Of a DNA stretch of 34,150 bases, positions 1 through 6,423 are shown in pieces. Under the pieces are notes generated by a model, which saw nothing but the letters and a program-made list of their open reading frames with translations, made no database searches and was not told the origin of the DNA. Origin of the DNA: an uncultured Erysipelothrix sp. (GTDB lineage Bacteria > Bacillota_I > Bacilli_A > Erysipelotrichales > Erysipelotrichaceae). Made by a program: the position numbers and the translations under genes. The stretch lies in contig CANRNG010000010.1 in assembly GCA_947631935.1 (NCBI GenBank), positions 1 through 34,150 on the forward strand, given 5' to 3'. How positions within the stretch are numbered: position 1 is the first letter of the stretch; the number at the start of each line of letters is the position of its first letter.

Positions 1-35
1 CCTTTTATATTTTATCATAGATTATTCGATAAAAC

Positions 36-64
36 TATATCTTATCCTTATAAGACTTTGTCAA
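36..64 (-). promoter_or_regulatory. Possible leftward promoter at the window edge
   Basis: On the minus strand a perfect TTGACA (plus-strand TGTCAA, 59-64) lies 17 nt before GATATA (36-41). It would transcribe leftward out of the window. An inverted repeat TTTATC (11-16) / GATAAA (28-33) lies just downstream and could be an operator. No gene is visible to the left, so this is weak. Confidence 0.3.
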
Positions 65-72
65 CAGTCTGG

Positions 73-98
73 GTGTACCCTTATGGGTACACTTTTTG
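73..98 (+). terminator. Intrinsic terminator
   Basis: A perfect 8-bp stem GTGTACCC / GGGTACAC encloses a TTAT loop and is followed by TTTTTG. It would end a transcript entering from the left of the window. Confidence 0.75.
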
Positions 99-108
99 TT
101 TTATTTTG

Positions 109-117
109 TGGTAAAAT
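109..117 (+). promoter_or_regulatory. Extended -10 promoter for the deoxyribosyltransferase-like gene
   Basis: TGG-TAAAAT forms an extended -10 (TG-N-hexamer) about 24 nt before the start codon. No good -35 is seen at the expected spacing, which is common when a TGN extension is present. Confidence 0.45.
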
Positions 118-140
118 AAAAAGAGTGAAGGAAGAACCCA

Positions 141-620
141 ATGAAACAAATGTATTTTGCAAGTCCCTTGTTTTCTAATGTGAAACTTGAATACATTGCC
201 AAAGTGGTTAAGATGATTAAAGATAAATTTGAAAATGTGAATATTTTCTTACCCCAAGAAGCCGATGCTATCAATGATAAAAATGGATTTGCCGATTCTA
301 AAATGATTGCAAAGTATGATACAGAAGCTGTGTTGGCCTCGGACTTGATGGTTGCGGTTTTGGATGGTTTGATGTTAGATCCCGGGGTGGCTTCAGAAAT
401 AGGTGTGGCCTATGCTCACAAAATACCGTTGATTGGATTATCCACAGATCCAAGGGTGTTGGGAGCATTCAACCCTAAGAAATTAAATGAACTGGGTGAG
501 ATTGCGGAATCATAGTTCCCTTATGTTAATTTATATACGGTTGGATTGATTAAACTCAATGGGGTTGTGGTTGGATCTGAAGTAGATTTGTTAAGTGAAA
601 TTGCCAATTATTTGAAATAA
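141..620 (+). pseudogene. Nucleoside 2-deoxyribosyltransferase family gene interrupted by in-frame TAG
   Basis: The first 124 codons match the nucleoside 2-deoxyribosyltransferase family: an N-terminal MYFASPLFS strand, then a DLMVAVLDG segment, then D-P-G-V-A-S-E-I-G-V-A-Y-A, the active-site style region with its conserved Glu. The family normally exchanges nucleobases on deoxyribonucleosides in salvage. Translation stops at TAG 513-515. The same frame then continues without further stops for 34 codons to TAA 618-620, and that stretch (FPYVNLYTVGLIKLNG...) reads like the usual C-terminus. The joined length of about 159 residues suits the family. The TAG sits where a Gln is common, so one C-to-T change of CAG would explain it. 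A GGAAG ribosome site precedes the ATG. A shortened but active protein, or a sequencing error, cannot be excluded. Confidence 0.8.
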
Positions 621-625
621 TTGTG

Positions 626-637
626 TGGTATATACCA
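626..637. promoter_or_regulatory. NagR/DasR-like (GntR/HutC family) operator palindrome
   Basis: TGGTATATACCA is a perfect 12-bp palindrome 54 nt upstream of mupG. It closely resembles the core of the dre-type sites bound by NagR (YvoA) and DasR, which control N-acetylglucosamine genes (core TGGTCTAGACCA or TGGTATAGACCA). Its place before an amino-sugar catabolic gene fits that role. The assignment is by resemblance only; no regulator gene is in the window. Confidence 0.6.
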
Positions 638-649
638 AAAAGATGGTAA

Positions 650-664
650 ATGATTTTAAATCAT
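650..664. repeat. Small inverted repeat before mupG
   Basis: ATGATTT-T-AAATCAT is a perfect 7-bp inverted repeat around one base. It lies just upstream of a TAAAAT (666-671) that may be a -10. It could be a second operator or chance in AT-rich DNA. Confidence 0.3.
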
Positions 665-691
665 GTAAAATAAAAGTTGAGGTGATATAAA

Positions 692-1777
692 ATGAGTCGA
701 TTGGGCTTTTCAATTTACCCAGAACACTATCCAATAGATCAAGATAAAAAGTATATTGATCAAATGGTAGCCCTGGGCGCAAAACGTGTGTTCACATGTT
801 TGTTGAGTGCTGAAGGAGATAAAGATGAAATCCTTGGACACTATACAGAAGTCATCACTTATGCAAAAAATAAGGGATTGGAAGTAATTGTTGATATTGC
901 ACCCGCTATCTTCGATAAGTTTGGTGTTAATAAAGATGATTTGAGTTTATTTCATAAAATGGGTGCATCAGGGATTCGTTTAGACGAAGGGTTTTCCGCT
1001 GCTGAAAATGCAAGATTAACCTTAAACCCATATGGATTGAGTATTGAACTGAATGCATCCAGTAATGATGCTGTTGCAGATGCAATCATGGCATTTAAAC
1101 CAGATACTTCTAAGTTGATATCTTGTCATAACTTTTATCCCCAAAAATATACGGGTTTGGGTCAAGATTTTTTTGATAAGGTATCTAAGGATGTTAAAAA
1201 ACATAATTTAAGATTGGCTGCTTTTGTTGGTTCCAATAATCCATCCGCCAGAGGTCCTTGGCCTGTAAAGGAAGGGTTGGTTACCTTAGAAGACCACCGT
1301 GGTCTTCCCATTGATGCTCAAATACGTCAATTGGTTGCGCATCCAGATATTGATGATATTATTATTTCAAACGCCTATCCAACGGAAGCGGAATTGGATG
1401 CCATTGGTAAAGTGGATCTCAATCATCTTCAGTTTAAGGTGGCGTTGAATGATCGTGTGACAGCGGTTGAAAGAAAAATTATCTTTGAGCATGAACATTT
1501 TGTGCGCGGCGACATGTCAGAATATATGGCACGTTCTACCATCCCTCGCATTACCTATCAGGATGCAGATATTCCTGCGCATGATACAGAAGATTTAAAA
1601 CGGGGAGACGTGGTTGTTCTTAACAATGACTATGGTCGCTATAAAGGTGAATTACACATTGTTTTACGTGATATGAATAATGATGGAAATAAAAATGTAG
1701 TTGGAAAGATTGTGACATCTGATTTATTTAATCTTCGTTACATCGATTCCTGGAAAGTGTTTGGTTTTGTGGAATGA
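692..1777 (+). CDS. mupG: MupG family 6-phospho-N-acetylmuramidase (DUF871)
   Basis: This 361-aa protein begins with the SRLGFSIYPEHYP segment typical of the DUF871/MupG TIM-barrel family. It continues with LGAKRVFTCLLS, a G-I-R-L-D-E-G strand near residues 97-103, C-H-N-F-Y-P-Q near 145-151, and a C-terminal cyclophilin-like domain (residues about 235-361). The characterised family member in Staphylococcus aureus cleaves MurNAc-6-phosphate-GlcNAc in the cytoplasm after PTS uptake, as part of peptidoglycan recovery. A GAGGTGAT ribosome site precedes the ATG. The stop overlaps the start of the downstream PPC gene (ATGA), implying co-translation. The NagR-like palindrome at 626-637 suggests control by an amino-sugar phosphate. 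The family call is firm; the exact substrate here is inferred. Confidence 0.9.
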   Translation: MSRLGFSIYPEHYPIDQDKKYIDQMVALGAKRVFTCLLSAEGDKDEILGHYTEVITYAKNKGLEVIVDIAPAIFDKFGVNKDDLSLFHKMGASGIRLDEGFSAAENARLTLNPYGLSIELNASSNDAVADAIMAFKPDTSKLISCHNFYPQKYTGLGQDFFDKVSKDVKKHNLRLAAFVGSNNPSARGPWPVKEGLVTLEDHRGLPIDAQIRQLVAHPDIDDIIISNAYPTEAELDAIGKVDLNHLQFKVALNDRVTAVERKIIFEHEHFVRGDMSEYMARSTIPRITYQDADIPAHDTEDLKRGDVVVLNNDYGRYKGELHIVLRDMNNDGNKNVVGKIVTSDLFNLRYIDSWKVFGFVE

Positions 1778-2186
1778 AAGAACATGTGATTCGATTGATG
1801 CCAGGTGAAGACATTCTGGTGGTATTAGTGATTATTGTTATAAACATGATATTGAAGGCGGTTATGTCGCAACGTGTGTTGGAAGTCTTTCTCAAGTTTG
1901 TTTTAGAAAAGGGTATACCCGCACGCGCTTGACCCTAAAGGGCCCATTTGAGATTGTTTCCATGGTGGGTACAGTTTCAAAGGGAGGCCTTCATATTCAT
2001 GCTTCTGTCAGTGATGATGACTTTAAGGTAAGAGGGGGACACCTTGTTACCGATACCTTGGTGCAGTCAACGGCAGAAATTGTGATTGTTGAATTGGAAA
2101 ACTATGAGCTTTCACGCTCAAAAGATCTGGGTTCGAGTTATAAAACTTTAAAGATTACTGAGATTAGAGAAGCACAAGTAGAATAG
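1774..2186 (+). pseudogene. PPC-domain (DUF296) protein gene with a frameshift
   Basis: The frame opening at ATG 1774 gives MKEHVIRLMPGEDIL, the usual start of PPC/DUF296 (AT-hook associated, YaaA-like fold) proteins. It then drifts into a non-family sequence and stops at TGA 1930-1932. From about 1821 the neighbouring frame reads ISDYCYKHDIEGGYVATCVGS and continues through LKGPFEIVSMVGTVS, LHIHASVSD and GGHLV, all hallmarks of the PPC domain, ending at TAG 2184-2186. One missing base near 1816-1825, perhaps one G from a GGTGGG-type run, would restore a protein of about 137 aa, normal for the family. No slippery heptamer is visible, so programmed frameshifting is unlikely. Its conserved His residues (L-H-I-H) are intact. 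It lies between mupG and the amidase, in the same orientation. Confidence 0.8.
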
Positions 2187-2201
2187 GTGGACCATGATTT
2201 G

Positions 2202-3962
2202 ATGAAGAGGTTTTTTAAAATCACGATTGTAATATTTGCGGGTATCCTAAGTGTAATTTCGATTGAAGCGAAATATACAGAAGCGATGATTGATATTACG
2301 GGGATGTCCATTCGCCAACTGCAACAAGCTGTCGATGAGGGTAGACTTAATTATGAAACCATTACTCGTATCTATTTGGATCGTATTGAAGCCTATGCGG
2401 ATGACTATAATGTGATTATTTCAATTAATGAACAAGCCATTGAAGAGGCGAAAGCTTTGGATGTGATTTATAAAGAACAAGGTCGTAATTCGGAAGTTTT
2501 TGGGATGCCGATATTGGTTAAAGACAATATTGATGTTAAAGGCATGCCCACCACAGCCGGTGCCAAAGGGTTAATTAATAACTATCCTATTGCTGATGCG
2601 CCTTTGATTGAAAATCTCAGGGATGCAGGTGTTATTTTCTTAGCCAAAACCAATATGGATGAATTTGCTTTTAATGGTAGTTTTTCTAGGAGTGGTTTTG
2701 GTTTGGTTAAAAATGGATTCAATCCATTATACTCATCTTATGGTTCTTCAGGAGGATCAGCAGTAGGGGTTGCATTGGAGTTGGCTGTTGCAGCACTGGG
2801 AAGTGATACGGGGGTTTCCATTCGGATTCCTTCATCTGCCAGTAACTTGGTAGGATTACGACCCACCAAAACAACAGTACCCGAAGGGGGCATCATTACT
2901 TTTGAATCAGAGCGTGATGTGGTTGGGCCGATGGCCAAATCTGCAGAAGATGCAGCCTTGATTTACAGTGCCATGACACAAACTGAACTTCAACAACAAA
3001 GAGATGATTTAACAGGTGTTGTGGTGGGTGTATTAACGCCGCAAGTAAATAAAGCCTCAGGCTTTATTCAAACACTCTTTAATAAACGTGTTGAGGAATT
3101 AAAATCCTTAGGTGCAACCGTCATCAATGTTGCGTCTCTTAACATCAGTTATGCTTTTGATGCCGGAAATTTTTGTTATGAGTTTAATCAATATATTAAA
3201 GGTACCCAGGGTCCTATTAATTCACTGAGATCTTTGGTGAATTCAGGTGAGTATACCCAATATATTGACAGTTATCTTGGATATTACTGTGATTATAATT
3301 ATAAGGAAACATCCACGTTTAAAACCTATCTTTCAAATCGCAACAACACGATTCAATCTGTTACGCAACAATTTAATAAGTTGAATATTGATGTCTTAAT
3401 TTATCCTACCATGCAAAAAAGCATGATGACTTTGGATCAAGCAATGGTGAATAATGTTCCGACTTATAGTTATATGATTGCACCCCAAACAGGGTTTCCA
3501 TCCATCAATGTTCCGATGGGATTCTATGAGGGGTTGCCCTATGGTATGGAAATGATTGCAAAAACAAATGAAGATTATTTGTTGCTGGAAGTCACGCGTC
3601 AATTAGAATCACAAACCAATTACCAAGTATCCATCGATGCAGTCCCAGCGCTTTATGAGCCGATGGACAATATTGATGCATTATTTGAAATATTAGCAAT
3701 TGAACATGAAGCGATTGAATACGAACCTGTGATGGAAAAATTGAATGACTTTTTAGTTGATTACATTCACTACGACGATAAGGATGCCACTGCTCAGGCA
3801 ATCTTAGAGGAATATGAGAATGTCCCGGCTGTCATTCAAGAAAATAAACGTCTAAGACGCATCAAACTCTTAAAAACCATCGGTGGCACAATTGTGGTAT
3901 CTCTTGGGATAGGGGTAATTGGGATTTGCATTTATCAAAAGGCCTATCAAAAGAAACGTTGA
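2202..3962 (+). CDS. Membrane-anchored amidase-signature family hydrolase
   Basis: This 586-aa amidase-signature enzyme hydrolyses an amide bond. The triad is recognisable: Lys about 107 in PILVKDNID, cis-Ser about 182/183 in YGSSGGSA, and the nucleophile Ser about 206 in DTGVSIRIPSS. The family usually has GGS where this has GVS. The N-terminus is a hydrophobic signal peptide or anchor (KRFFKITIVIFAGILSVIS). The extreme C-terminus is a transmembrane helix followed by a basic tail (QKAYQKKR). The catalytic domain is therefore probably outside the cell. I chose ATG 2202 over an in-frame GTG at 2187 because AGGTGG lies at 2185-2190 and the signal peptide then starts cleanly. It follows the PPC gene directly. 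The substrate is unknown; a cell-wall or peptide amide is plausible from the location. GatA itself is excluded by the signal peptide and anchor. Confidence 0.85.
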   Translation: MKRFFKITIVIFAGILSVISIEAKYTEAMIDITGMSIRQLQQAVDEGRLNYETITRIYLDRIEAYADDYNVIISINEQAIEEAKALDVIYKEQGRNSEVFGMPILVKDNIDVKGMPTTAGAKGLINNYPIADAPLIENLRDAGVIFLAKTNMDEFAFNGSFSRSGFGLVKNGFNPLYSSYGSSGGSAVGVALELAVAALGSDTGVSIRIPSSASNLVGLRPTKTTVPEGGIITFESERDVVGPMAKSAEDAALIYSAMTQTELQQQRDDLTGVVVGVLTPQVNKASGFIQTLFNKRVEELKSLGATVINVASLNISYAFDAGNFCYEFNQYIKGTQGPINSLRSLVNSGEYTQYIDSYLGYYCDYNYKETSTFKTYLSNRNNTIQSVTQQFNKLNIDVLIYPTMQKSMMTLDQAMVNNVPTYSYMIAPQTGFPSINVPMGFYEGLPYGMEMIAKTNEDYLLLEVTRQLESQTNYQVSIDAVPALYEPMDNIDALFEILAIEHEAIEYEPVMEKLNDFLVDYIHYDDKDATAQAILEEYENVPAVIQENKRLRRIKLLKTIGGTIVVSLGIGVIGICIYQKAYQKKR

Positions 3963-3964
3963 TT

Positions 3965-3973
3965 TGGTATAAT
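3965..3973 (+). promoter_or_regulatory. Extended -10 promoter for the PTS IIA gene
   Basis: TGG-TATAAT is a perfect extended -10 immediately after the amidase stop codon. No strong -35 is seen. Confidence 0.6.
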
Positions 3974-4004
3974 ACTATTGTTAAATAAAAAGAAGGAGAT
4001 TAAA

Positions 4005-4313
4005 ATGGAAGGAATTGAATTACTGAGTTTTCAAATGATTTCTTTTAATGGGTCCGCCCGTTCTTGCTTTATTGAAGCAATTCAAGCCGCAAAAGAGGGC
4101 GATTATGATCGCGCAGAAGAATTAATGAAAGAGGGCGAGGAGCAATTTGTTGAAGGACACCGCGTTCATGCACAATTGATCCAAAAAGAAGCTCAAGATG
4201 GAAATACGGAGATTAACTTACTGTTAATCCATGCTGAAGACCAAATGATGAGTGCAGAATTGATGAAGATTCTTGCAGCAGAAATCATTGATATTCACAA
4301 AAAAATTCAATAA
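4005..4313 (+). CDS. PTS lactose/cellobiose-family EIIA component
   Basis: The 102-aa all-helical protein carries the Lac-family IIA pattern: MEGIELLSFQMISFNGSARS at the start, a DYDRAEELMKEG helix, then LLLIHAEDQMM, where His76 is the phosphorylated residue. It passes phosphate from HPr to a Lac-family IIB. ATG 4005 is chosen because AAGGAG (3993-3998) sits at ideal distance; an in-frame upstream codon at 3978 has no such site and would overlap the promoter. No IIC gene is adjacent, and the IIB of the same family lies 560 bp downstream past an unrelated gene. Substrate could be a beta-disaccharide such as cellobiose or chitobiose. A link to the nearby mupG is possible but unproven. Confidence 0.9.
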   Translation: MEGIELLSFQMISFNGSARSCFIEAIQAAKEGDYDRAEELMKEGEEQFVEGHRVHAQLIQKEAQDGNTEINLLLIHAEDQMMSAELMKILAAEIIDIHKKIQ

Positions 4314-4335
4314 GAGCACGGTGTGCTCTTTTTTT
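4312..4335 (+). terminator. Intrinsic terminator after PTS IIA gene
   Basis: The stem AAGAGCAC / GTGCTCTT (8 bp) has a GGT loop and a run of T. It overlaps the IIA stop codon. Confidence 0.85.
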
Positions 4336-4355
4336 AAAAAGGAAAGGAGATAAGC

Positions 4356-4814
4356 ATGAATTTTAATCAAATAATCTTAATTGCGATTAAAGTATTCACC
4401 GTTATTTTGTATGGCTATACTTACTATAAATTCAAACGTGCCCAGGCTTTGGATAATACCCTTAAATTTAAATTGAAGGGCCGGGGTTTCGTTGAGTTTT
4501 ATTTATTTTTGATACTGAATATTCTATTTGTTGCCATGGTTTCTTTAGATAAAGATAAAGCAGGGTTCTTTGTGTTTATTGGAGCCATCTTATTTATTTT
4601 CACCTATCTTAATTTGGAGCGCTTGGTGATGGTGGGGCGTAAAGTTGTCTTTGCTAGATTCTTGGCTTTTGATATGCGCCAGATTAAAAGAAAGACTTAT
4701 GAGCGGGGCAAATTGACGTTTTATTTCCCAAATGGTTCTGTCTCTGTTAGATTTCCTGTTGCTGATATTGGATTGGCAATGCAAATGTTGTCTGGCTCAG
4801 GCAAAAGAAGATAA
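4356..4814 (+). CDS. Small multi-pass membrane protein of unknown function
   Basis: I do not recognise this 152-aa protein. It has a hydrophobic N-terminal helix (residues about 4-23), a basic linker, two more hydrophobic helices (about 48-65 and 70-86), and a soluble C-terminal part (about 90-152). That tail, with VVFARFLAF and an alternating strand pattern KLTFYFPNGSVSVRFP, looks like a small beta domain such as a PH-like fold. A strong AAAGGAG ribosome site precedes the ATG. No promoter is visible between it and the IIA terminator, so it is probably expressed by readthrough. It lies between the two PTS components without obvious relation to them. Confidence 0.7.
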   Translation: MNFNQIILIAIKVFTVILYGYTYYKFKRAQALDNTLKFKLKGRGFVEFYLFLILNILFVAMVSLDKDKAGFFVFIGAILFIFTYLNLERLVMVGRKVVFARFLAFDMRQIKRKTYERGKLTFYFPNGSVSVRFPVADIGLAMQMLSGSGKRR

Positions 4815-4823
4815 CCTAACGTA

Positions 4824-4852
4824 TTGTTAAGTTTCTAAAATAATGTTAAAAT
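4824..4852 (+). promoter_or_regulatory. Promoter for PTS IIB gene
   Basis: TTGTTA (4824-4829), a 17-nt spacer and TAAAAT (4847-4852), with TGT directly before the -10 as an extended -10. Confidence 0.7.
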
Positions 4853-4876
4853 TGAAATTACATAGGAGGTAAAATC

Positions 4877-5182
4877 ATGAGAAAAATTGTTTTATTTTGT
4901 TCAGCAGGAATGTCTACCAGTGCTTTGGTTAAAAGAATGGAAGTTGCTGCTAAAGAAATTGACTATGATGTTACTGTTGAAGCACACTCCGTAAGTGATG
5001 TTCAGCGTTTGGGGGCAGACGCAGACGTTATTTTATTAGGACCTCAAGTGCGCTTTAATCTTGACAGCGTTAAGAAACAATTACCAGACAAACCGGTCGA
5101 AGTTATTGGCATGAGAGAGTATGGTACTATGAACGGCGCAGCCGTAATCCAACAAGTCAAAGACATCTTGGGTGACGCATAA
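4877..5182 (+). CDS. PTS lactose/cellobiose-family EIIB component
   Basis: This 101-aa protein has the Lac-family IIB fold: IVLFCSAGMSTSALV at the N-terminus with the phosphocysteine Cys8 in the P-loop, then a DVILLGPQVRF strand, and a C-terminal NGAAVIQQVKDIL helix. It receives phosphate from a Lac-family IIA (probably the one at 4005) and donates it to sugar bound by a IIC. It is a single-gene unit with its own promoter, a strong AGGAGGT ribosome site and its own terminator. The IIC partner must be elsewhere in the genome. Confidence 0.92.
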   Translation: MRKIVLFCSAGMSTSALVKRMEVAAKEIDYDVTVEAHSVSDVQRLGADADVILLGPQVRFNLDSVKKQLPDKPVEVIGMREYGTMNGAAVIQQVKDILGDA

Positions 5183-5193
5183 ATTATGAATAC

Positions 5194-5225
5194 AAGACCT
5201 CAGATTCTATGGGGTCTTTTATTTT
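5194..5225 (+). terminator. Intrinsic terminator after PTS IIB gene
   Basis: The stem AAGACCTCA / TGGGGTCTT (9 bp, one T-G wobble) has a 7-nt loop and is followed by TTTTATTTT. Confidence 0.8.
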
Positions 5226-5240
5226 AGATAGGAGAAAAAA

Positions 5241-5651
5241 ATGAAAACAAAAATTGTTTATTTTAGCAGTTCAGGTAATACTGAAAAAATCGCAAATTTT
5301 TTGAATACTTATTTTGAAAATGAAGATGTTACAATTCAAAGCATAGAAGCGGCTACTTTTGAAGAAGATGCTGACATTTATTGTCTGGGATGTCCTGCTT
5401 ATGGGGTGGAGGATCTGGAAATCTATAGTTTCAGACCTTACTATGAATCTTTAAAACCCCAACTAAAGGACAAACATGTGGTGCTATTTGGCTCTTATGA
5501 TTGGGGAGGTGGCGTTTGGATGGATAAGTGGCTTAAGGAAACTGAAGCGGCTGAACCCAAAACACTCACGGCTTTAATTGTTGAAAATGAACCAGACCCA
5601 AAAGCACTGGAAGGGTTTGAAACAATCCTAAATAATGTAAGTTTTTCATAG
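5241..5651 (+). CDS. Flavodoxin
   Basis: The 136-aa protein is a short-chain flavodoxin, a cytoplasmic FMN-binding electron carrier. The phosphate loop SSSGNTEKIA is at residues 9-18. The first isoalloxazine loop is near CPAYGVEDLE (51-61) and the second near GSYDWGGGVWM (about 87-97). A GATAGGAG ribosome site precedes the ATG. It stands alone between the PTS IIB terminator and the small-RNA region, with no obvious promoter, so it may depend on readthrough. Its redox partner is not in the window. Confidence 0.92.
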   Translation: MKTKIVYFSSSGNTEKIANFLNTYFENEDVTIQSIEAATFEEDADIYCLGCPAYGVEDLEIYSFRPYYESLKPQLKDKHVVLFGSYDWGGGVWMDKWLKETEAAEPKTLTALIVENEPDPKALEGFETILNNVSFS

Positions 5652-5686
5652 TTTGAAAGATTTTCATAAATATTTGTAAATTGTTG

Positions 5687-5714
5687 TTGACCTTTCAGAA
5701 AAACCGTGTATAAT
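5687..5714 (+). promoter_or_regulatory. Strong promoter of the candidate small RNA
   Basis: TTGACC (5687-5692), a 16-nt spacer and a perfect TATAAT (5709-5714). The predicted start is near 5720-5721, exactly where a 7-bp hairpin begins. No gene with a ribosome site follows before the terminator at 5837. Confidence 0.75.
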
Positions 5715-5720
5715 GAAATT

Positions 5721-5866
5721 ATAGATAAACAATATCTATGTATAATATGTCCGCTAGAAATATTCTTCAATTCACCATTTCCTTCTAAGCAATTTGTATT
5801 TCCTCCAAATTAAAAAGAATTGAGTAATTTCTATAAAACACATCTTTGTCCGGATGTGTTTTTTTG
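5721..5866 (+). ncRNA. Candidate small regulatory RNA with C-rich loops
   Basis: This is a self-contained transcription unit of about 145 nt between a good promoter and an intrinsic terminator. Hairpin 1 is ATAGATA-AACAA-TATCTAT (5721-5739). A longer stem pairs TCAATTC (5767-5773) with GAATTGA (5817-5823), extended by a wobble and three more pairs. Inside it, AATTTG (5791-5796) pairs with CAAATT (5806-5811) to present a TATTTCCTC loop, and ACCATTTCCTTC (5774-5785) is left unpaired. These pyrimidine/C-rich segments are complementary to Shine-Dalgarno sequences, the usual targeting style of Gram-positive trans-acting sRNAs. I see no match to 6S, SRP, tmRNA or RNase P RNA. A 16-codon ORF (5738-5788) lacks a ribosome site. 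The function is unknown; the transcription-unit call is moderately sure. Confidence 0.6.
5837..5866 (+). terminator. Intrinsic terminator of the candidate small RNA
   Basis: AACACATC (5837-5844) pairs with GATGTGTT (5853-5860), followed by an uninterrupted T run. It ends just before the coaD promoter. Confidence 0.85.
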
Positions 5867-5871
5867 TGAAC

Positions 5872-5900
5872 TTTAACTTTTGAGATATATCGGTTATACT
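5872..5900 (+). promoter_or_regulatory. Promoter for coaD-pncA-pepA
   Basis: TTTAAC (5872-5877), a 17-nt spacer and TATACT (5895-5900). GATATA (5884-5889) and TATATC (5900-5905) form an inverted repeat over the -10. Confidence 0.5.
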
Positions 5901-5928
5901 ATATCTATAAATAAAAAGAGGTATAAAT

Positions 5929-6423
5929 ATGATAAAAGTAATGTATCCAGGAAGTTTTGATCCAATCACGATTGGACATGTTGATTTGATTGAACGCAGT
6001 TCAAAAATGTTTGATGAAGTCATTGTGGCTTTGATGGTTAACGATGAAAAAAACTATTTGTTTGATGTCGACAAAAGAAAACATTTGATTGAAGAAGCGG
6101 TTCAACATTTAAACAATGTAAAGGTTGTCATTGGGAATGGTTTAACTGTAGAGTTTGCAGAAAAGATGCATTGTACGGTTCTTGTAAGAGGGATTCGGGC
6201 TGTCATGGACTATGAAGCTGAGCTTCAACAAGCAACCGCCAACAGAACACTGAACCCTGAGTTAGAGACTTTGTTTTTGGTGGCATCACCGAAGTATTCC
6301 TTTGTTTCTTCAAGCATTGCGCGAACTGTTGCTCAATATGGGGGAAATCTATCTCAGTTTGTACCCAAGAATGTGGAAGTTGCCTTGGTTGAACACTTTA
6401 GTAAAGGAGTTAAAGAATCATGA
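5929..6423 (+). CDS. coaD: Phosphopantetheine adenylyltransferase
   Basis: CoaD joins 4'-phosphopantetheine and ATP to dephospho-CoA, the penultimate step of coenzyme A synthesis in the cytoplasm. The 164-aa length is standard. Visible hallmarks are YPGSFDPITIGH with the nucleotidyltransferase TxGH motif (His17), LVRGIRAVMDYEAE near residue 85-98, and SFVSSSIARTVAQYGG near 124-139. An AGAGGT ribosome site precedes the ATG. The stop overlaps the start of the next gene (ATGA). It is the first gene of a coaD-pncA-pepA unit. Confidence 0.97.
   Translation: MIKVMYPGSFDPITIGHVDLIERSSKMFDEVIVALMVNDEKNYLFDVDKRKHLIEEAVQHLNNVKVVIGNGLTVEFAEKMHCTVLVRGIRAVMDYEAELQQATANRTLNPELETLFLVASPKYSFVSSSIARTVAQYGGNLSQFVPKNVEVALVEHFSKGVKES

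Noticed and set aside
1816-1825. Programmed frameshift in the PPC gene
   Set aside because: There is no slippery heptamer, no following stem-loop of note, and no reason for the family to use it.
3965-3979. Possible second NagR-like site (TGGTATAATACTA) before the PTS IIA gene
   Set aside because: The symmetry is broken and the sequence is fully explained by the extended -10 TGG-TATAAT.
5495-5770. 91-aa minus-strand frame over the flavodoxin 3' end and sRNA promoter
   Set aside because: It is opposite a clear flavodoxin and has low-complexity composition with no ribosome site.
5738-5788. 16-codon ORF inside the candidate small RNA
   Set aside because: It begins inside or beside hairpin 1, has no ribosome site, and its composition is not distinctive. 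A leader peptide remains possible but unsupported.
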